Shown here: in pieces, positions 1 to 8,719 of the stretch
Numbering within the stretch: position 1 is the first letter of the stretch
Layout of the letters: each line of letters begins with the position of its first letter
NCBI GenBank assembly: GCA_937861115.1
Contig: CALMBD010000302.1
Coordinates: forward strand, 33,811-97,810
Source of the DNA: an uncultured Bacteroidota bacterium
GTDB taxonomy: Bacteria > Bacteroidota > Bacteroidia > Chitinophagales > Saprospiraceae
DNA: 64,000 nt
Direction of reading: 5' to 3'
Program-made: the position numbers and the translations under genes
Notes under the pieces: model-generated
The model's database searches: none
Seen by the model: the letters and a program-made list of their open reading frames with translations, nothing else
Told to the model about the DNA's origin: nothing

Positions 1-1068
1 GTTGGCGCCTATGCCGGGGGACGTATGACCGACCGACTGGGGTATTATCCCGTCCAGTTCTGGAGCCTCGTACTTAACGGTATCATGTTGTTGATCCTGA
101 TGCTGGTACATCAGTTCTGGACCATGTGTGCCGCTATTTTTGCCCTGAGCCTGATCTCCGAGATTTTTCGGCCGGCCAACTCTGTGGCTATCGCCCGGTT
201 CAGCACACCGGAAACGCGCACGCGGTCGATCTCCCTCTACCGGATGTCTGTTAACCTGGGATGGACGGTTGCGCCCGTGTTTGGAGGTCTGCTGGCATCG
301 CTTGGGTGGGACTGGCTTTTCTGGGTCGACGGGCTCACCTGTATTTTTGCCGCCTTGTTGTTGCGCGGGCTAATGTCGCCGAAAGCGGCTGCGCCCTCTA
401 CCACCGATACAGATCGCAAGGCCGCTTTGGCCGAAACCGTTTCGCCGTATCGCGACCGCACCTTTTTGTGGTTTATCTTTTTAACGATGCTGAATGCCGT
501 CGTTTTTATGCAATTGATGTGGACGGTGCCGGTTTTCTGGAAAGAGGGTTTTCAGTGGACCGAAGCCAGGATTGGACTGGTGGCGGCACTGAACGGCTTT
601 CTTGTTTTCCTGGTTGAAATGCCGATGATACACCGGCTCGACGGGAAGCGGCATCAGTTGCAGTACGTACGCTTCGGGCTGGTTCTGTACGCCGTGGCTT
701 ACCTGGCATTTGAACTGCCTATTGGGCAAGCACTGTCTGCCGTGCTGTTTATCGTGGCCATTTCCTTTGGCGAAATGTTCGTGATGCCTTTCAGCAGCAA
801 TTATGTTTTCGGCAGGTCGGCAGGCGTCCGGCAGGGACAGTATATGGGACTGTACACCATGGCGTATTCCGTGGCCAATATACTTGCGCCCTTGTTCGGT
901 ACCCAGATCATCGCTGCCTGGGGATATGCCGCTCTGTGGTATATGCTCATCGGACTGGCGGGTATTACCTGGATCGGTTTCTGGATATTGGGGAATAATA
1001 ACCCCGATGGCGTCCGTGTTCAAACGCCGCCGGAACGGACTGCCGATGCGATCCCGCAGGCGGGATGA
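1..1068 (+). CDS. MFS transporter, 5'-truncated by the window edge
   Basis: This is the C-terminal part of a major facilitator superfamily permease in the inner membrane. The reading frame is open from base 1. The first residues read GAYAGGRMTDRLG, which fits the MFS motif A (GxxxDRxG) in the loop between TM2 and TM3, so roughly the first 60-80 residues lie outside the window and the ATG at 25 is internal. About ten hydrophobic segments follow, ending in a short polar tail. The substrate cannot be read from the sequence; a drug or metabolite exporter is possible. A 28-bp-arm palindrome follows the stop and may terminate transcription. Confidence 0.85.
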   Translation, partial: VGAYAGGRMTDRLGYYPVQFWSLVLNGIMLLILMLVHQFWTMCAAIFALSLISEIFRPANSVAIARFSTPETRTRSISLYRMSVNLGWTVAPVFGGLLASLGWDWLFWVDGLTCIFAALLLRGLMSPKAAAPSTTDTDRKAALAETVSPYRDRTFLWFIFLTMLNAVVFMQLMWTVPVFWKEGFQWTEARIGLVAALNGFLVFLVEMPMIHRLDGKRHQLQYVRFGLVLYAVAYLAFELPIGQALSAVLFIVAISFGEMFVMPFSSNYVFGRSAGVRQGQYMGLYTMAYSVANILAPLFGTQIIAAWGYAALWYMLIGLAGITWIGFWILGNNNPDGVRVQTPPERTADAIPQAG

Positions 1069-1099
1069 CAGGGATAGTGCCGGGGCGTGGAGCAAAAAG

Positions 1100-1175
1100 C
1101 ACACAGATGACGCAGATTTAACTGATTTGCACGGATAAATCTGCGCGAATCAGTTAAATCTGCGTCATCTGTGTG
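1100..1175. repeat. Perfect long inverted repeat, 28-bp arms
   Basis: The arms at 1100-1127 and 1148-1175 are exact reverse complements (left arm begins CACACAGATGACGCAG), separated by 20 bases. The element lies between the end of the MFS gene and the convergent barrel gene. It could act as a bidirectional terminator. The core phrase ATCTGCGTCATCTGTG resembles a dispersed intergenic repeat found in many bacterial genomes, so it may also be a mobile palindromic unit. Confidence 0.85.
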
Positions 1176-1234
1176 CCCTGATGCCTGGTGTACCGCTTTT
1201 GGTGGGATATCTAAACTCTTTTTGTCCATAAAAA

Positions 1235-1267
1235 ATCCCGAATCCCGGGATAGCCAAAATTCGGGAT
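1235..1267 (-). terminator. Hairpin downstream of the barrel gene
   Basis: ATCCCGAAT at 1235-1243 pairs with ATTCGGGAT at 1259-1267. On the minus strand the stem is followed by TTTTTATGG. It sits 24 bases past the stop of the minus-strand barrel gene and is a plausible terminator for it. Confidence 0.6.
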
Positions 1268-1290
1268 GTCTCATGTTGGCCCAACACGCG

Positions 1291-1872
1291 CTAATAGTCG
1301 CGCCCGCCTGCGCGCAGGTTCAGGAACATCTTGAAGCCGAAATTGGCGCCGACGACCTTTGCCTTTGTAAAATAGTTGCCCGAGAGGAATATCTCGTAGT
1401 TCTTGAACACGTCGCGGATAAAGAAATAGCCGAATTCAGCGCCAACCGTGTAGTCCAGCCGATCGAGCGTCTCTCCCGTCTCTTCTTTCCTGAAATTGTA
1501 GAAAAGTCCGCCTTTGGCCAGCACGGTGAAGGCGTTTTGTTTTGTTTTTGCGCATTTGTTGCCGTTGGAACGGTACATGCCGGCGCCGGCCTCCAGCAAA
1601 GCGTAGGGGGTAAGCAGGGTGGATTCGCCCACATCTTCTGCCTTGGGGTCGAGCGTATAGGTTAGCCCGCCGCCCAGGCGCGCTACGCTCCAGTGGGTGC
1701 CGACATTAAAGGCCGTCTCGATGCCGGGGCCGAAGCGGTTTCCGATTTTTTCGACATCCGGCGCATTGAAATAAATATTCGGAATATCGAGGAAAAGGCG
1801 GGGACCGCTGTATTGCGCCTGAGCGCAAAAGGTCATGGTGAAGAGTGCAACAACAGGAAGGATTCTTTTCAT
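1291..1872 (-). CDS. Secreted or outer membrane beta-barrel-like protein
   Basis: I do not recognise a named family. The 193-residue protein starts with a clear signal peptide (MKRILPVVALFTMTFCAQAQ, cleavage after AQA or AQ). The rest has alternating hydrophobic and aromatic strands with repeated glycines (GGGLTYTL, GAGMYRS, GLFYNF, GAEFGYFF, NYFTKAKVVGANFGFKMF), which fits a small outer membrane barrel of the kind annotated as outer membrane beta-barrel protein in Bacteroidota. An upstream ATG at 1884 would add MYPF before the signal peptide; the ATG at 1872 places the Lys-Arg pair directly after Met and is preferred. Confidence 0.75.
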   Translation of the reverse strand: MKRILPVVALFTMTFCAQAQYSGPRLFLDIPNIYFNAPDVEKIGNRFGPGIETAFNVGTHWSVARLGGGLTYTLDPKAEDVGESTLLTPYALLEAGAGMYRSNGNKCAKTKQNAFTVLAKGGLFYNFRKEETGETLDRLDYTVGAEFGYFFIRDVFKNYEIFLSGNYFTKAKVVGANFGFKMFLNLRAGGRDY

Positions 1873-2020
1873 AAAAGGATACAATTGTTAAGGATGATTT
1901 GTGCCCAAGATGCCAATCTCATGAGCTTCGCTGCTTGAAATTTTGCAATAAAGGTATGTTGAAATTGGGCCATACTGTAAAAGCCGTATTTTTCGCCCGC
2001 TTGACAGAAACTGATAAGTA

Positions 2021-3706
2021 ATGACTAAAAAATCCAAAATACATACCGGATCAACTGCCAAACGAACCTCCAAACCCGAGGTGAAAACTTCCGGTGATTG
2101 GCGACCCTGGCTGCTGGCGGTCATCGCATTCCTGCTCTTCAGTACCGGCCTCACCAATGAAATGCTCGGGATCGACGACCATATGGCCACGGTAGATAAT
2201 CCTGCGGTAAAAGATCTGGTCTTTACCGGATTCAACCTGGGCATGTATGCTCCTGTGACCTGGATGGGCTATGCACTGGCGTATAGTATAGGCGGCGACA
2301 ATCCCTTCTGGTACCACCTGCTGAGCGCTTTGGTACATGCCGCCAATGTGTGGCTGGCATACAAGGTGCTGTTGCGGCTCGATGTCAGTACCTCGGTGGC
2401 TTTTGCCGTGTCGCTGCTGTTTGCCGTTCACCCGATACAGGTGGAGTCTGTGGCCTGGATAGCGGGGTTTAGTACACCCTTGTTTTCGATGTTTTGCCTG
2501 CTTTCCACCCTGTTCTACCTGGAACATGCACAGACAGAGGGTGGCTCATGGCAACATTACGGGTATTCACTCGGGCTGTTTGTAGTGGCATGCCTCGCCA
2601 AAAGTACGGCGGTGATGCTGCCGGTTTTATTAATTGTTTTGGATCAGTTCTGGAAGCAGCCGAAGATCGAACCCGGAAAACGCTGGCCGGGGTATGTCCC
2701 TTATTTTTTATTGGCCCTTGGATTTGGTCTGTACACCTTCCATACCCGCGCAGATATCGGGGTCGAAGTTGGCGCGCTAACCAACGATTTCAGTCCCCTG
2801 GAGCGAGCATTCCTGGTGTGTTATACGCCGCTGTTGTACTGGGGAAAACTCCTTTTCCCTTACAACCTTAGTATTTATTATTCCTTTGACAAGGTAAACG
2901 GACAATTGCCCCTTATCTACTATATCTCGCCGCTTATATTGGCGGGCATTGTTTTTGCCGCCTGGCATTTCCGCCGGCGGGCGCCTTATTTCATGAAAGG
3001 CCTCCTGTTTTATGGCGCCAACATCATTTTTATGTTGCCCTTCTACTCCGTGGGGACATTCGAACTCTGTGCCGACCACTACAACTACCTCGCGGCAATC
3101 GGCTTTTTTTATTTGATCGTATCGGCATGGGAAGCGGCATACAAGGCATTCCCCGGGTATGCCTACGCGATCCAGTCGCCCGGCAGGATCTGGGTCGGGG
3201 CGCTTGTGCTGCTCAGTGTTTTGCAAATACGGCTGTGGGGCGATACGATTTCCATCGTTTCCAATGCCATTGAAAAGGGCTTCCATCAGAACGGCAAGAT
3301 GTACCAGGCCCGCGCCATCGCCTGGGCCAACGACCGGAAGAACTTTAAAGAGGCCATGAGCGATTTTGATAAAGCCCTGGAGATCAATCCCAACCTGGCT
3401 GATTCCTACAAATACCGGGGGGGGCTTTACGGAGTGACCAAGCAGTATGATAAATCAGTGGCCGATCTCAGCCAATACCTGAAGATGTACCCGGAAGACA
3501 GCGAGCAATACTACAACCGCGGCCTTTCGCTGTTGAACCTCAACCGTATGCAGGAAGCAATTGCCGATTTCAGCAAAACGCTGGAACTCAATCCCGACTT
3601 TGCGCGTGCCTATCGCGCTCGCGGGAATGCCTATAACGCCATTGGCGATACGGCCAAAGGTCAGGCCGACCTGGCTGAATGGGAAAAAAGAAAAGCCGGG
3701 ATGTGA
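2021..3706 (+). CDS. Polytopic membrane protein with C-terminal TPRs (TMTC/PMT-like)
   Basis: A 561-residue protein with a short basic N-terminus, about ten hydrophobic segments (from residue 30 to about 420) and then three to four tetratricopeptide repeats (about 425-555). The motif HPIQVESVAWIAG and the acidic pair in LGIDDHM of the first external loop are typical of the C-superfamily glycosyltransferase-like proteins related to TMTC and O-mannosyltransferases. By family it would transfer a lipid-linked sugar onto proteins outside the inner membrane; the acceptor is unknown. The gene faces the PorG gene tail to tail with 7 bases between the stops. Confidence 0.75.
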   Translation: MTKKSKIHTGSTAKRTSKPEVKTSGDWRPWLLAVIAFLLFSTGLTNEMLGIDDHMATVDNPAVKDLVFTGFNLGMYAPVTWMGYALAYSIGGDNPFWYHLLSALVHAANVWLAYKVLLRLDVSTSVAFAVSLLFAVHPIQVESVAWIAGFSTPLFSMFCLLSTLFYLEHAQTEGGSWQHYGYSLGLFVVACLAKSTAVMLPVLLIVLDQFWKQPKIEPGKRWPGYVPYFLLALGFGLYTFHTRADIGVEVGALTNDFSPLERAFLVCYTPLLYWGKLLFPYNLSIYYSFDKVNGQLPLIYYISPLILAGIVFAAWHFRRRAPYFMKGLLFYGANIIFMLPFYSVGTFELCADHYNYLAAIGFFYLIVSAWEAAYKAFPGYAYAIQSPGRIWVGALVLLSVLQIRLWGDTISIVSNAIEKGFHQNGKMYQARAIAWANDRKNFKEAMSDFDKALEINPNLADSYKYRGGLYGVTKQYDKSVADLSQYLKMYPEDSEQYYNRGLSLLNLNRMQEAIADFSKTLELNPDFARAYRARGNAYNAIGDTAKGQADLAEWEKRKAGM

Positions 3707-3713
3707 CAAGCGT

Positions 3714-4529
3714 TTATCGCAGGAATTCCGGACACCTGATATCGCCGAAGTAGTACATCACGCCTACGTTGAGCAGGGCGTACATATCGTTTTTCTTGCC
3801 GTTGCCGCGCTGCCTGCCCGGCTCCCCGATCTTGGGTTCCAGCGACCGGTCGGCAAGGCTGGCGCCGATATCGCCGCGTTGCGCGCGGATATCGCGCACA
3901 TCAGCATACACGCCGCTGACATCGTCGAGATAGTCGGTGAAAAGTTTGCGGCCGCTCAATTCCACGTTTACGCTCCAGCGGTAACTCAGGTCAACCTTGA
4001 ACCCGAGTCCGTAGGCAATAGCGCCCTGTGTGGTGTTGTACTCTTCGCCGCGGAACTGGCCTTCGGTGCCGTACTTGATCAGGTCGTACCACTCGCCGTC
4101 CAGTTCGGCGCGCGGATTGAAGTGGAAGATCGAAACGCCCAGCAGAATATACGGTGTGAAGTAATAATCGCGATGGCCGTGCACATAAGGCAGGAAATTG
4201 AACTCGAATTGTCCGGTTCCGTCGATAAGAATGCTTTTGAACGACAGGTTGCGGCGTTGTTCATACACATTCTTGGAGTCGGAATCGTAGGCGCTGAGTT
4301 GGCCAACATTTGCGCCGAGTTTGAATGCCAGGCGGTCGTTGAAGTTGTAGCGTGCGCCTACTCCGCCGGAAAGGTGAACACGGTTGACCCGCCAGTTGGT
4401 ATTCAAATCGCCAAAGTAATTGGAAGCGCCGGCCCAGCCGCCCAATTCAAATCCACGCATTTGTCCAAAAGAAAATTGACTTGTCAGAACAAGTCCGCCG
4501 AGGAGCGCCCAAAATCGAATGTGCTTCAT
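3714..4529 (-). CDS. porG: PorG-like outer membrane protein (DUF6089) of the type IX secretion system
   Basis: 271 residues with signal peptide MKHIRFWALLGGLVLTSQFSFGQ. The mature N-terminus FELGGWAGASNYFGDLN, the segment GQFEFNFLPY, the TPYILLGVSIFHFNP strand and the KYGTEGQ motif are hallmarks of the DUF6089/PorG family. PorG is a barrel required for the T9SS in Porphyromonas. Several proteins in this window have T9SS sorting domains, and PorQ is encoded 49 kb away. A TAnnTTTG match on the minus strand at 4632-4639 lies 103 bases upstream and could be the -7 element. The symbol is by family similarity. Confidence 0.8.
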   Translation of the reverse strand: MKHIRFWALLGGLVLTSQFSFGQMRGFELGGWAGASNYFGDLNTNWRVNRVHLSGGVGARYNFNDRLAFKLGANVGQLSAYDSDSKNVYEQRRNLSFKSILIDGTGQFEFNFLPYVHGHRDYYFTPYILLGVSIFHFNPRAELDGEWYDLIKYGTEGQFRGEEYNTTQGAIAYGLGFKVDLSYRWSVNVELSGRKLFTDYLDDVSGVYADVRDIRAQRGDIGASLADRSLEPKIGEPGRQRGNGKKNDMYALLNVGVMYYFGDIRCPEFLR

Positions 4530-4758
4530 GTCAGAGTGTGTTATCGGGTAGAATCTCTTTAAAATCGGTTAGTGTTTCCGCATTGCAGGGATAAATGGGA
4601 AACCCGGCAATTGCAATACGGTATGAAGCCGCAAAAATAGGCAGGTAAAGAGGATTTTTTCGACCTTTTACCCTTTTACAGCGTTTGCCGCCAAAAACGT
4701 GCCGGAAACACACTCTGGTATTGACGCAGGAAAGTTTAAATTGGTTGTAAAGGGGAAG

Positions 4759-4790
4759 GGAGGCTGGACCGGTCTTGTGGTACAGCCTCC
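4759..4790 (-). terminator. Hairpin after the DUF937 gene
   Basis: GGAGGCTG at 4759-4766 and CAGCCTCC at 4783-4790 form a perfect 8-bp stem, 17 bases beyond the minus-strand stop at 4807. No clear T-run follows, so it may be only a 3' stabilising structure. The rest of 4530-4806 holds no gene I can support. Confidence 0.4.
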
Positions 4791-4806
4791 GCTCACTACG
4801 TATGAT

Positions 4807-5430
4807 TTACCGTTTGCCGAAAATACCGCCAAGGATATTTCCCAGCAGGCCGCCTCCACTTTGCGGTTGTGGTTGTTGTCCGCCAAGCACGCCGCCGAGT
4901 ACGGAACCAATGAGGTCGCCGAAGCCGCCGGATTGTGCATTCTGCGCCGAACCCATGAGTACGCCTGCCAGTCCACCCAGATCCAGCCCGCCCTGATTTT
5001 TGGCGCGACCCAGTACGCCCATCACAATGGGGGCAAGAATAGGCATCAATTTCATTACCTGACTCATATTGAGGCCCGAAGACTGACTGATCTGCTGTGC
5101 TGCCACATCCTGGCGATCGCCGAGCACGTGACCGAGAATACCGGCGCCGTTCAGAGCGCTCGCGCCCTGGTTGGAATTGCCCTGGACCATACCGCCGACC
5201 ATTCCCATCAGGTCGTCCAGAATACTGCCGTCGTGGTCGCGGTCGAGCGCCGCACTCAACGAGGCCAGGCCGCCTTCCGACGCTGCGTTATTGGCCAGCC
5301 CGCCGAGTAAAGTGGCAAAAATGCCGTTGGCTGCCATGGCCGTTTGTTGTTTGTCGGCGCCGATTTGGTCGCTCAGTTGACCCAGCACATTATCGTCCAG
5401 CTGGCCTTGTAGAATTTGCATTAAATCCAT
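4807..5430 (-). CDS. DUF937 (YidB-like) protein
   Basis: 207 residues starting at MDLMQILQGQLDDNVLGQLSDQIGA, the standard opening of DUF937 proteins. The middle contains the family segment LARDHDG-like ALDRDHDGSILDDLMGMVGG and the motif NMSQVMKLMPILAPIVMGVLG. The C-terminal third is very rich in Gly and Leu (GGLLGNILGGIFGKR). No signal peptide or lipobox is visible. The molecular role of the family is not known. The start at 5430 is chosen over the upstream ATG at 5496 because the conserved domain begins exactly there. Confidence 0.85.
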   Translation of the reverse strand: MDLMQILQGQLDDNVLGQLSDQIGADKQQTAMAANGIFATLLGGLANNAASEGGLASLSAALDRDHDGSILDDLMGMVGGMVQGNSNQGASALNGAGILGHVLGDRQDVAAQQISQSSGLNMSQVMKLMPILAPIVMGVLGRAKNQGGLDLGGLAGVLMGSAQNAQSGGFGDLIGSVLGGVLGGQQPQPQSGGGLLGNILGGIFGKR

Positions 5431-5659
5431 AATCGAATTTGTTTTGAAAAATGTGGAGTTGCAGTTAAACGTGTTTGTGGGATAAAAGTAACGCAATGAA
5501 GGCCGTTGCAGGCCTAAATCGGCACAAAATTGGAGTCTACAGCATTTTTTTTTTCAATGCCGGATGCAATTTTAGGAAATTACGCATTTTTACGCTGCGC
5601 GTCGTCCAACAAAGTTAGGAAGGAGACGTTCACCTGAATACCTACCTTGACCCACAAGC

Positions 5660-6247
5660 ATGGATTACCGAGCTGCCAAACAATTTATTTTGTCAAAACT
5701 CCGTACAGAGCTCTCCGATAAGCTCTACTACCACGGGGTGCATCACACGCTGGACGTGCTGAAAATGGCATCCGAGATTTGCTCCGGCGAAGGGGTAGGT
5801 GGTCGTGAACTGGTATTGGTAAAAACAGCGGCGCTTTTTCACGATTCCGGATTTGTAAAAAACAAACATCTTGGTCACGAATATGAAGGCTGCCTGATCG
5901 TTCGCGATGTTTTGCCGGGTTTCGACTATTCGTCCGGCGACATCGATATTATTTGCGGCATGATCATGGCCACCAAAATCCCGCAAACGCCCGCCAACCT
6001 GCTGGAGGAGATCATTTGCGACGCCGACCTCGATTATTTGGGGCGCGACGACTTTTATGCCATCGGCGATTCGCTGTTCGACGAATTGCAGGCATACCAC
6101 ATCATCGAAGGCGAACAAGCCTGGAATCGCCTGCAGGTCAGTTTTTTAACCGCCCATGCTTTCCATACGCGTACGAACAAACTGCTTAGAGAGCCGGTTA
6201 AAGAGCGCTACCTCCAAGAACTGAAGGGCCTGGTAGCGACCTACTGA
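5660..6247 (+). CDS. HD domain phosphohydrolase
   Basis: 195 residues with the metal-binding pattern of the HD superfamily: His28-His29, His61-Asp62 in ALFHDSGF, and later Asp121/Asp123 in CDADLDYLG. It would be a cytosolic metal-dependent phosphohydrolase acting on a nucleotide or phosphoester, with the substrate undetermined. It lies 42 bases upstream of proB on the same strand, so it may be co-transcribed with the proline genes, although no functional link is known. The upstream 229 bases (5431-5659) hold no further gene. Confidence 0.85.
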   Translation: MDYRAAKQFILSKLRTELSDKLYYHGVHHTLDVLKMASEICSGEGVGGRELVLVKTAALFHDSGFVKNKHLGHEYEGCLIVRDVLPGFDYSSGDIDIICGMIMATKIPQTPANLLEEIICDADLDYLGRDDFYAIGDSLFDELQAYHIIEGEQAWNRLQVSFLTAHAFHTRTNKLLREPVKERYLQELKGLVATY

Positions 6248-6289
6248 ACGGAAACGCGCAAAAACAAACGGCAGCGTCTCCTTTTTCCC

Positions 6290-7354
6290 ATGCAAAAAAT
6301 TGTTGTCAAGATCGGCACCAACGTGCTTTCCCGCCCCGATGGATTGCTTGACATCACTGCGATCAGCCAAATCGTCGACCAGGTAGCCGAAGTGAAAAAG
6401 CGAGGCGTGGAGGTTATTCTCGTCTCTTCCGGCGCCGTCGGGGCCGGCCGTTCGCTCACCGTACTGCCCGAAGATGCGGGCCGCATCGTGCAGCGACAGG
6501 TACTGGCTGCGGTCGGACAAATTAAATTGATGTCGACGTATGCCGATTTGTTCGGGCGCTACGGACTGCTTTGCGCGCAGGTGCTGGCAACCAGGGAGGA
6601 TTTCCGCGACCGGCGGCACTACCTGAATATGCGCAATTGCCTGGCCGCCCTGCTCCGCGACAATATCGTCCCGATCGTCAATGAGAACGATGTGATCAGT
6701 GTGTCGGAACTGATGTTCACCGACAATGATGAACTGGCGGGGCTTGTTGCGGCGCTCAGCGGCGCACAGGGGCTTGTTATCCTGTCGAACGTGGACGGGG
6801 TGTTCGACGGTCCGCCCGGGCATCCCGAAAGCCGCGTCATTGCCGAAGTGCTTCCAGGCGACCGAATTCAGCAGGGTTTCATCGATCCGGTACGCTCCTC
6901 GTTCGGGCGAGGCGGCATGCTGACCAAGTTCAGGTTTGCCCAAAAAGCCGCCCGTGTCGGGATCGCTACCTGGATCGCCAACGGCAAACACCCCGGTATC
7001 TTGTCCGATATCCTCAGTGGCAAGCCCACAGGAACCTGCTTTCGCCCCAAAGCGGCTGTCAATACACTCAAACGCTGGATCGCATACGACCATACGGCAC
7101 GCAAAGGCGCCATTGTCGTCAACGCAGGCGCCGAAAATGCCCTGAGAAGCCAGGTGTCGAGCTTGTTGCCCGTCGGTGTCGTTCGTATAGAAGGGGATTT
7201 TGAAAAGGGCGATTTGGTGCGGATCGTCAGCGAAAAATCGGCACTGATCGGGTTCGGCAAGGTACAATTGGGCGCAGAGGCGGCGAGGAAGGTTGTCGGC
7301 CTGAAAGGGAAAAAGCCACTGGTTCACTATGATTATTTGTACCTGGAAGTATAG
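6290..7354 (+). CDS. proB: Glutamate 5-kinase with PUA domain
   Basis: Phosphorylates L-glutamate with ATP, the first step of proline synthesis, in the cytosol. The 354-residue protein opens with [14 protein letters not shown] and [12 protein letters not shown], the amino acid kinase nucleotide-binding segments. It continues with [25 protein letters not shown] and the glutamate/feedback region, then [21 protein letters not shown]-terminal PUA domain occupies about residues 265-345 ([14 protein letters not shown] onward), giving the full-length E. coli type architecture. proA follows 80 bases downstream. Confidence 0.95.
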   Translation: MQKIVVKIGTNVLSRPDGLLDITAISQIVDQVAEVKKRGVEVILVSSGAVGAGRSLTVLPEDAGRIVQRQVLAAVGQIKLMSTYADLFGRYGLLCAQVLATREDFRDRRHYLNMRNCLAALLRDNIVPIVNENDVISVSELMFTDNDELAGLVAALSGAQGLVILSNVDGVFDGPPGHPESRVIAEVLPGDRIQQGFIDPVRSSFGRGGMLTKFRFAQKAARVGIATWIANGKHPGILSDILSGKPTGTCFRPKAAVNTLKRWIAYDHTARKGAIVVNAGAENALRSQVSSLLPVGVVRIEGDFEKGDLVRIVSEKSALIGFGKVQLGAEAARKVVGLKGKKPLVHYDYLYLEV

Positions 7355-7434
7355 ATACATGGTGGCCGCCGGCAACCCCGAAACCATGCCCTGTATTTAT
7401 CCTGATCCTGTTTAGTTCACAGCCATTGTCTACT

Positions 7435-8703
7435 ATGGAATCCGCAATCGATCCCCAAAATATAGAAGCCTGCCTCGACCGCGTTCGGGCAGCCAGCCGT
7501 CATCTTTCGCTTTTTGACGACACTCAGATAGCCGGCATCCTGCGCGACCTGGCCGATCATGCCCTGCAAAACATACCGGCGCTGCTGGAGGCCAATAGCC
7601 GCGATTGTGCGCGTATGGACCCAGCCGACCCCAGATACGACCGATTGATGCTGAACGAGCAAAGGCTGAAGGCCATCGCAGCCGATCTGCTTGCGGTGGC
7701 GGCACTGCCTTCTCCGCTGCAGCGCTTGCTGGAAGAAAGGACGCGCCCGAACGGACTGTTGCTGCAAAAAATAAGCGTGCCCATAGGTGTGATCGGGGTT
7801 ATTTACGAGTCGCGGCCCAATGTTACTTTCGACGTATTTGCCCTGGCCCTCAAATCGGGCAATGCCGTCGTGCTCAAGGGCAGCCGCGACGCGCATGACA
7901 CCAATACCGCTATCGCAGCCCTGATCGCCGATGTACTCAGGCGCCATAACCTGAACGACGCCTGCTGGCTTGCGCCCTCCGAGCGCGAGGCGCTTGCCCC
8001 AATCCTGCAGGCAGACCGTTTTATCGACGCCATTATCCCGCGCGGCAGCCAGGGTCTGATCGATCACGTGCGCGCACATTCCAGGGTGCCGGTTATCGAA
8101 ACTGGCGCGGGCGTGGTGCACACCTATATGGATTCCAGCGCGGATGTGCTGAAAAGCAAAAGTATTGTAGAAAACGCCAAGGCCCGCCGTGTCAGTGTTT
8201 GCAATGCGCTCGATACCCTGATCGTACATGCCTACCGGCTGAATGACCTGCCTGAAATAGTGGCCGGACTCGGCGAAAAGCACCGCTGCCAGATATTTGC
8301 CGACGAAAGGGCATTCCTGGCGCTGCAATCCCAATACCCGGCAGAATTGCTGACACGGGCACGGGAAGAACATTTCGGTACAGAATTTCTGTCCATGAAA
8401 ATGTCGGTAAAAACCGTAGACGACCTCGACGAAGCGCTGGCGCACATTGCCCTTTACAGTTCCCGGCATTCGGAAGCCATCCTTGCAGAAGACCCCGTGG
8501 CGATATCGCGGTTTCTTCGCTCGGTCGATGCGGCCGTCGTTTATGCGAATGCAAGCACGGCGTTTACCGATGGCGGCGAATTCGGGTTTGGCGCCGAGAT
8601 CGGGATCAGCACCCAGAAACTGCACGCCCGGGGACCGATGGGATTGCCGGAGTTGACCAGTTATAAGTGGATCGTGCGCGGCGACGGTCAGGTGCGGTCG
8701 TGA
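7435..8703 (+). CDS. proA: Glutamate-5-semialdehyde dehydrogenase (gamma-glutamyl phosphate reductase)
   Basis: Reduces gamma-glutamyl phosphate with NADPH, the second step of proline synthesis, probably in complex with ProB. Family signatures are visible: [35 protein letters not shown], the catalytic-Cys segment [17 protein letters not shown], and the end segment [28 protein letters not shown]. The length of 422 residues is normal. I chose the ATG at 7435; an in-frame TTG at 7426 would add three residues. The gene ends 16 bases before the convergent HMG-CoA reductase gene. Confidence 0.95.
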   Translation: MESAIDPQNIEACLDRVRAASRHLSLFDDTQIAGILRDLADHALQNIPALLEANSRDCARMDPADPRYDRLMLNEQRLKAIAADLLAVAALPSPLQRLLEERTRPNGLLLQKISVPIGVIGVIYESRPNVTFDVFALALKSGNAVVLKGSRDAHDTNTAIAALIADVLRRHNLNDACWLAPSEREALAPILQADRFIDAIIPRGSQGLIDHVRAHSRVPVIETGAGVVHTYMDSSADVLKSKSIVENAKARRVSVCNALDTLIVHAYRLNDLPEIVAGLGEKHRCQIFADERAFLALQSQYPAELLTRAREEHFGTEFLSMKMSVKTVDDLDEALAHIALYSSRHSEAILAEDPVAISRFLRSVDAAVVYANASTAFTDGGEFGFGAEIGISTQKLHARGPMGLPELTSYKWIVRGDGQVRS

Positions 8704-8719
8704 CGCTACGGGCAACCGG

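Noticed and set aside
4531-4713. Short minus-strand frame between porG and the DUF937 gene
   Set aside because: Low-complexity, cysteine-rich translation with no signal peptide, no start signal and no family resemblance.
4532-4717. 11-bp inverted repeat (CAGAGTGTGTT) separated by about 165 bases
   Set aside because: Too short and too far apart to separate from chance; no transposon-like features.
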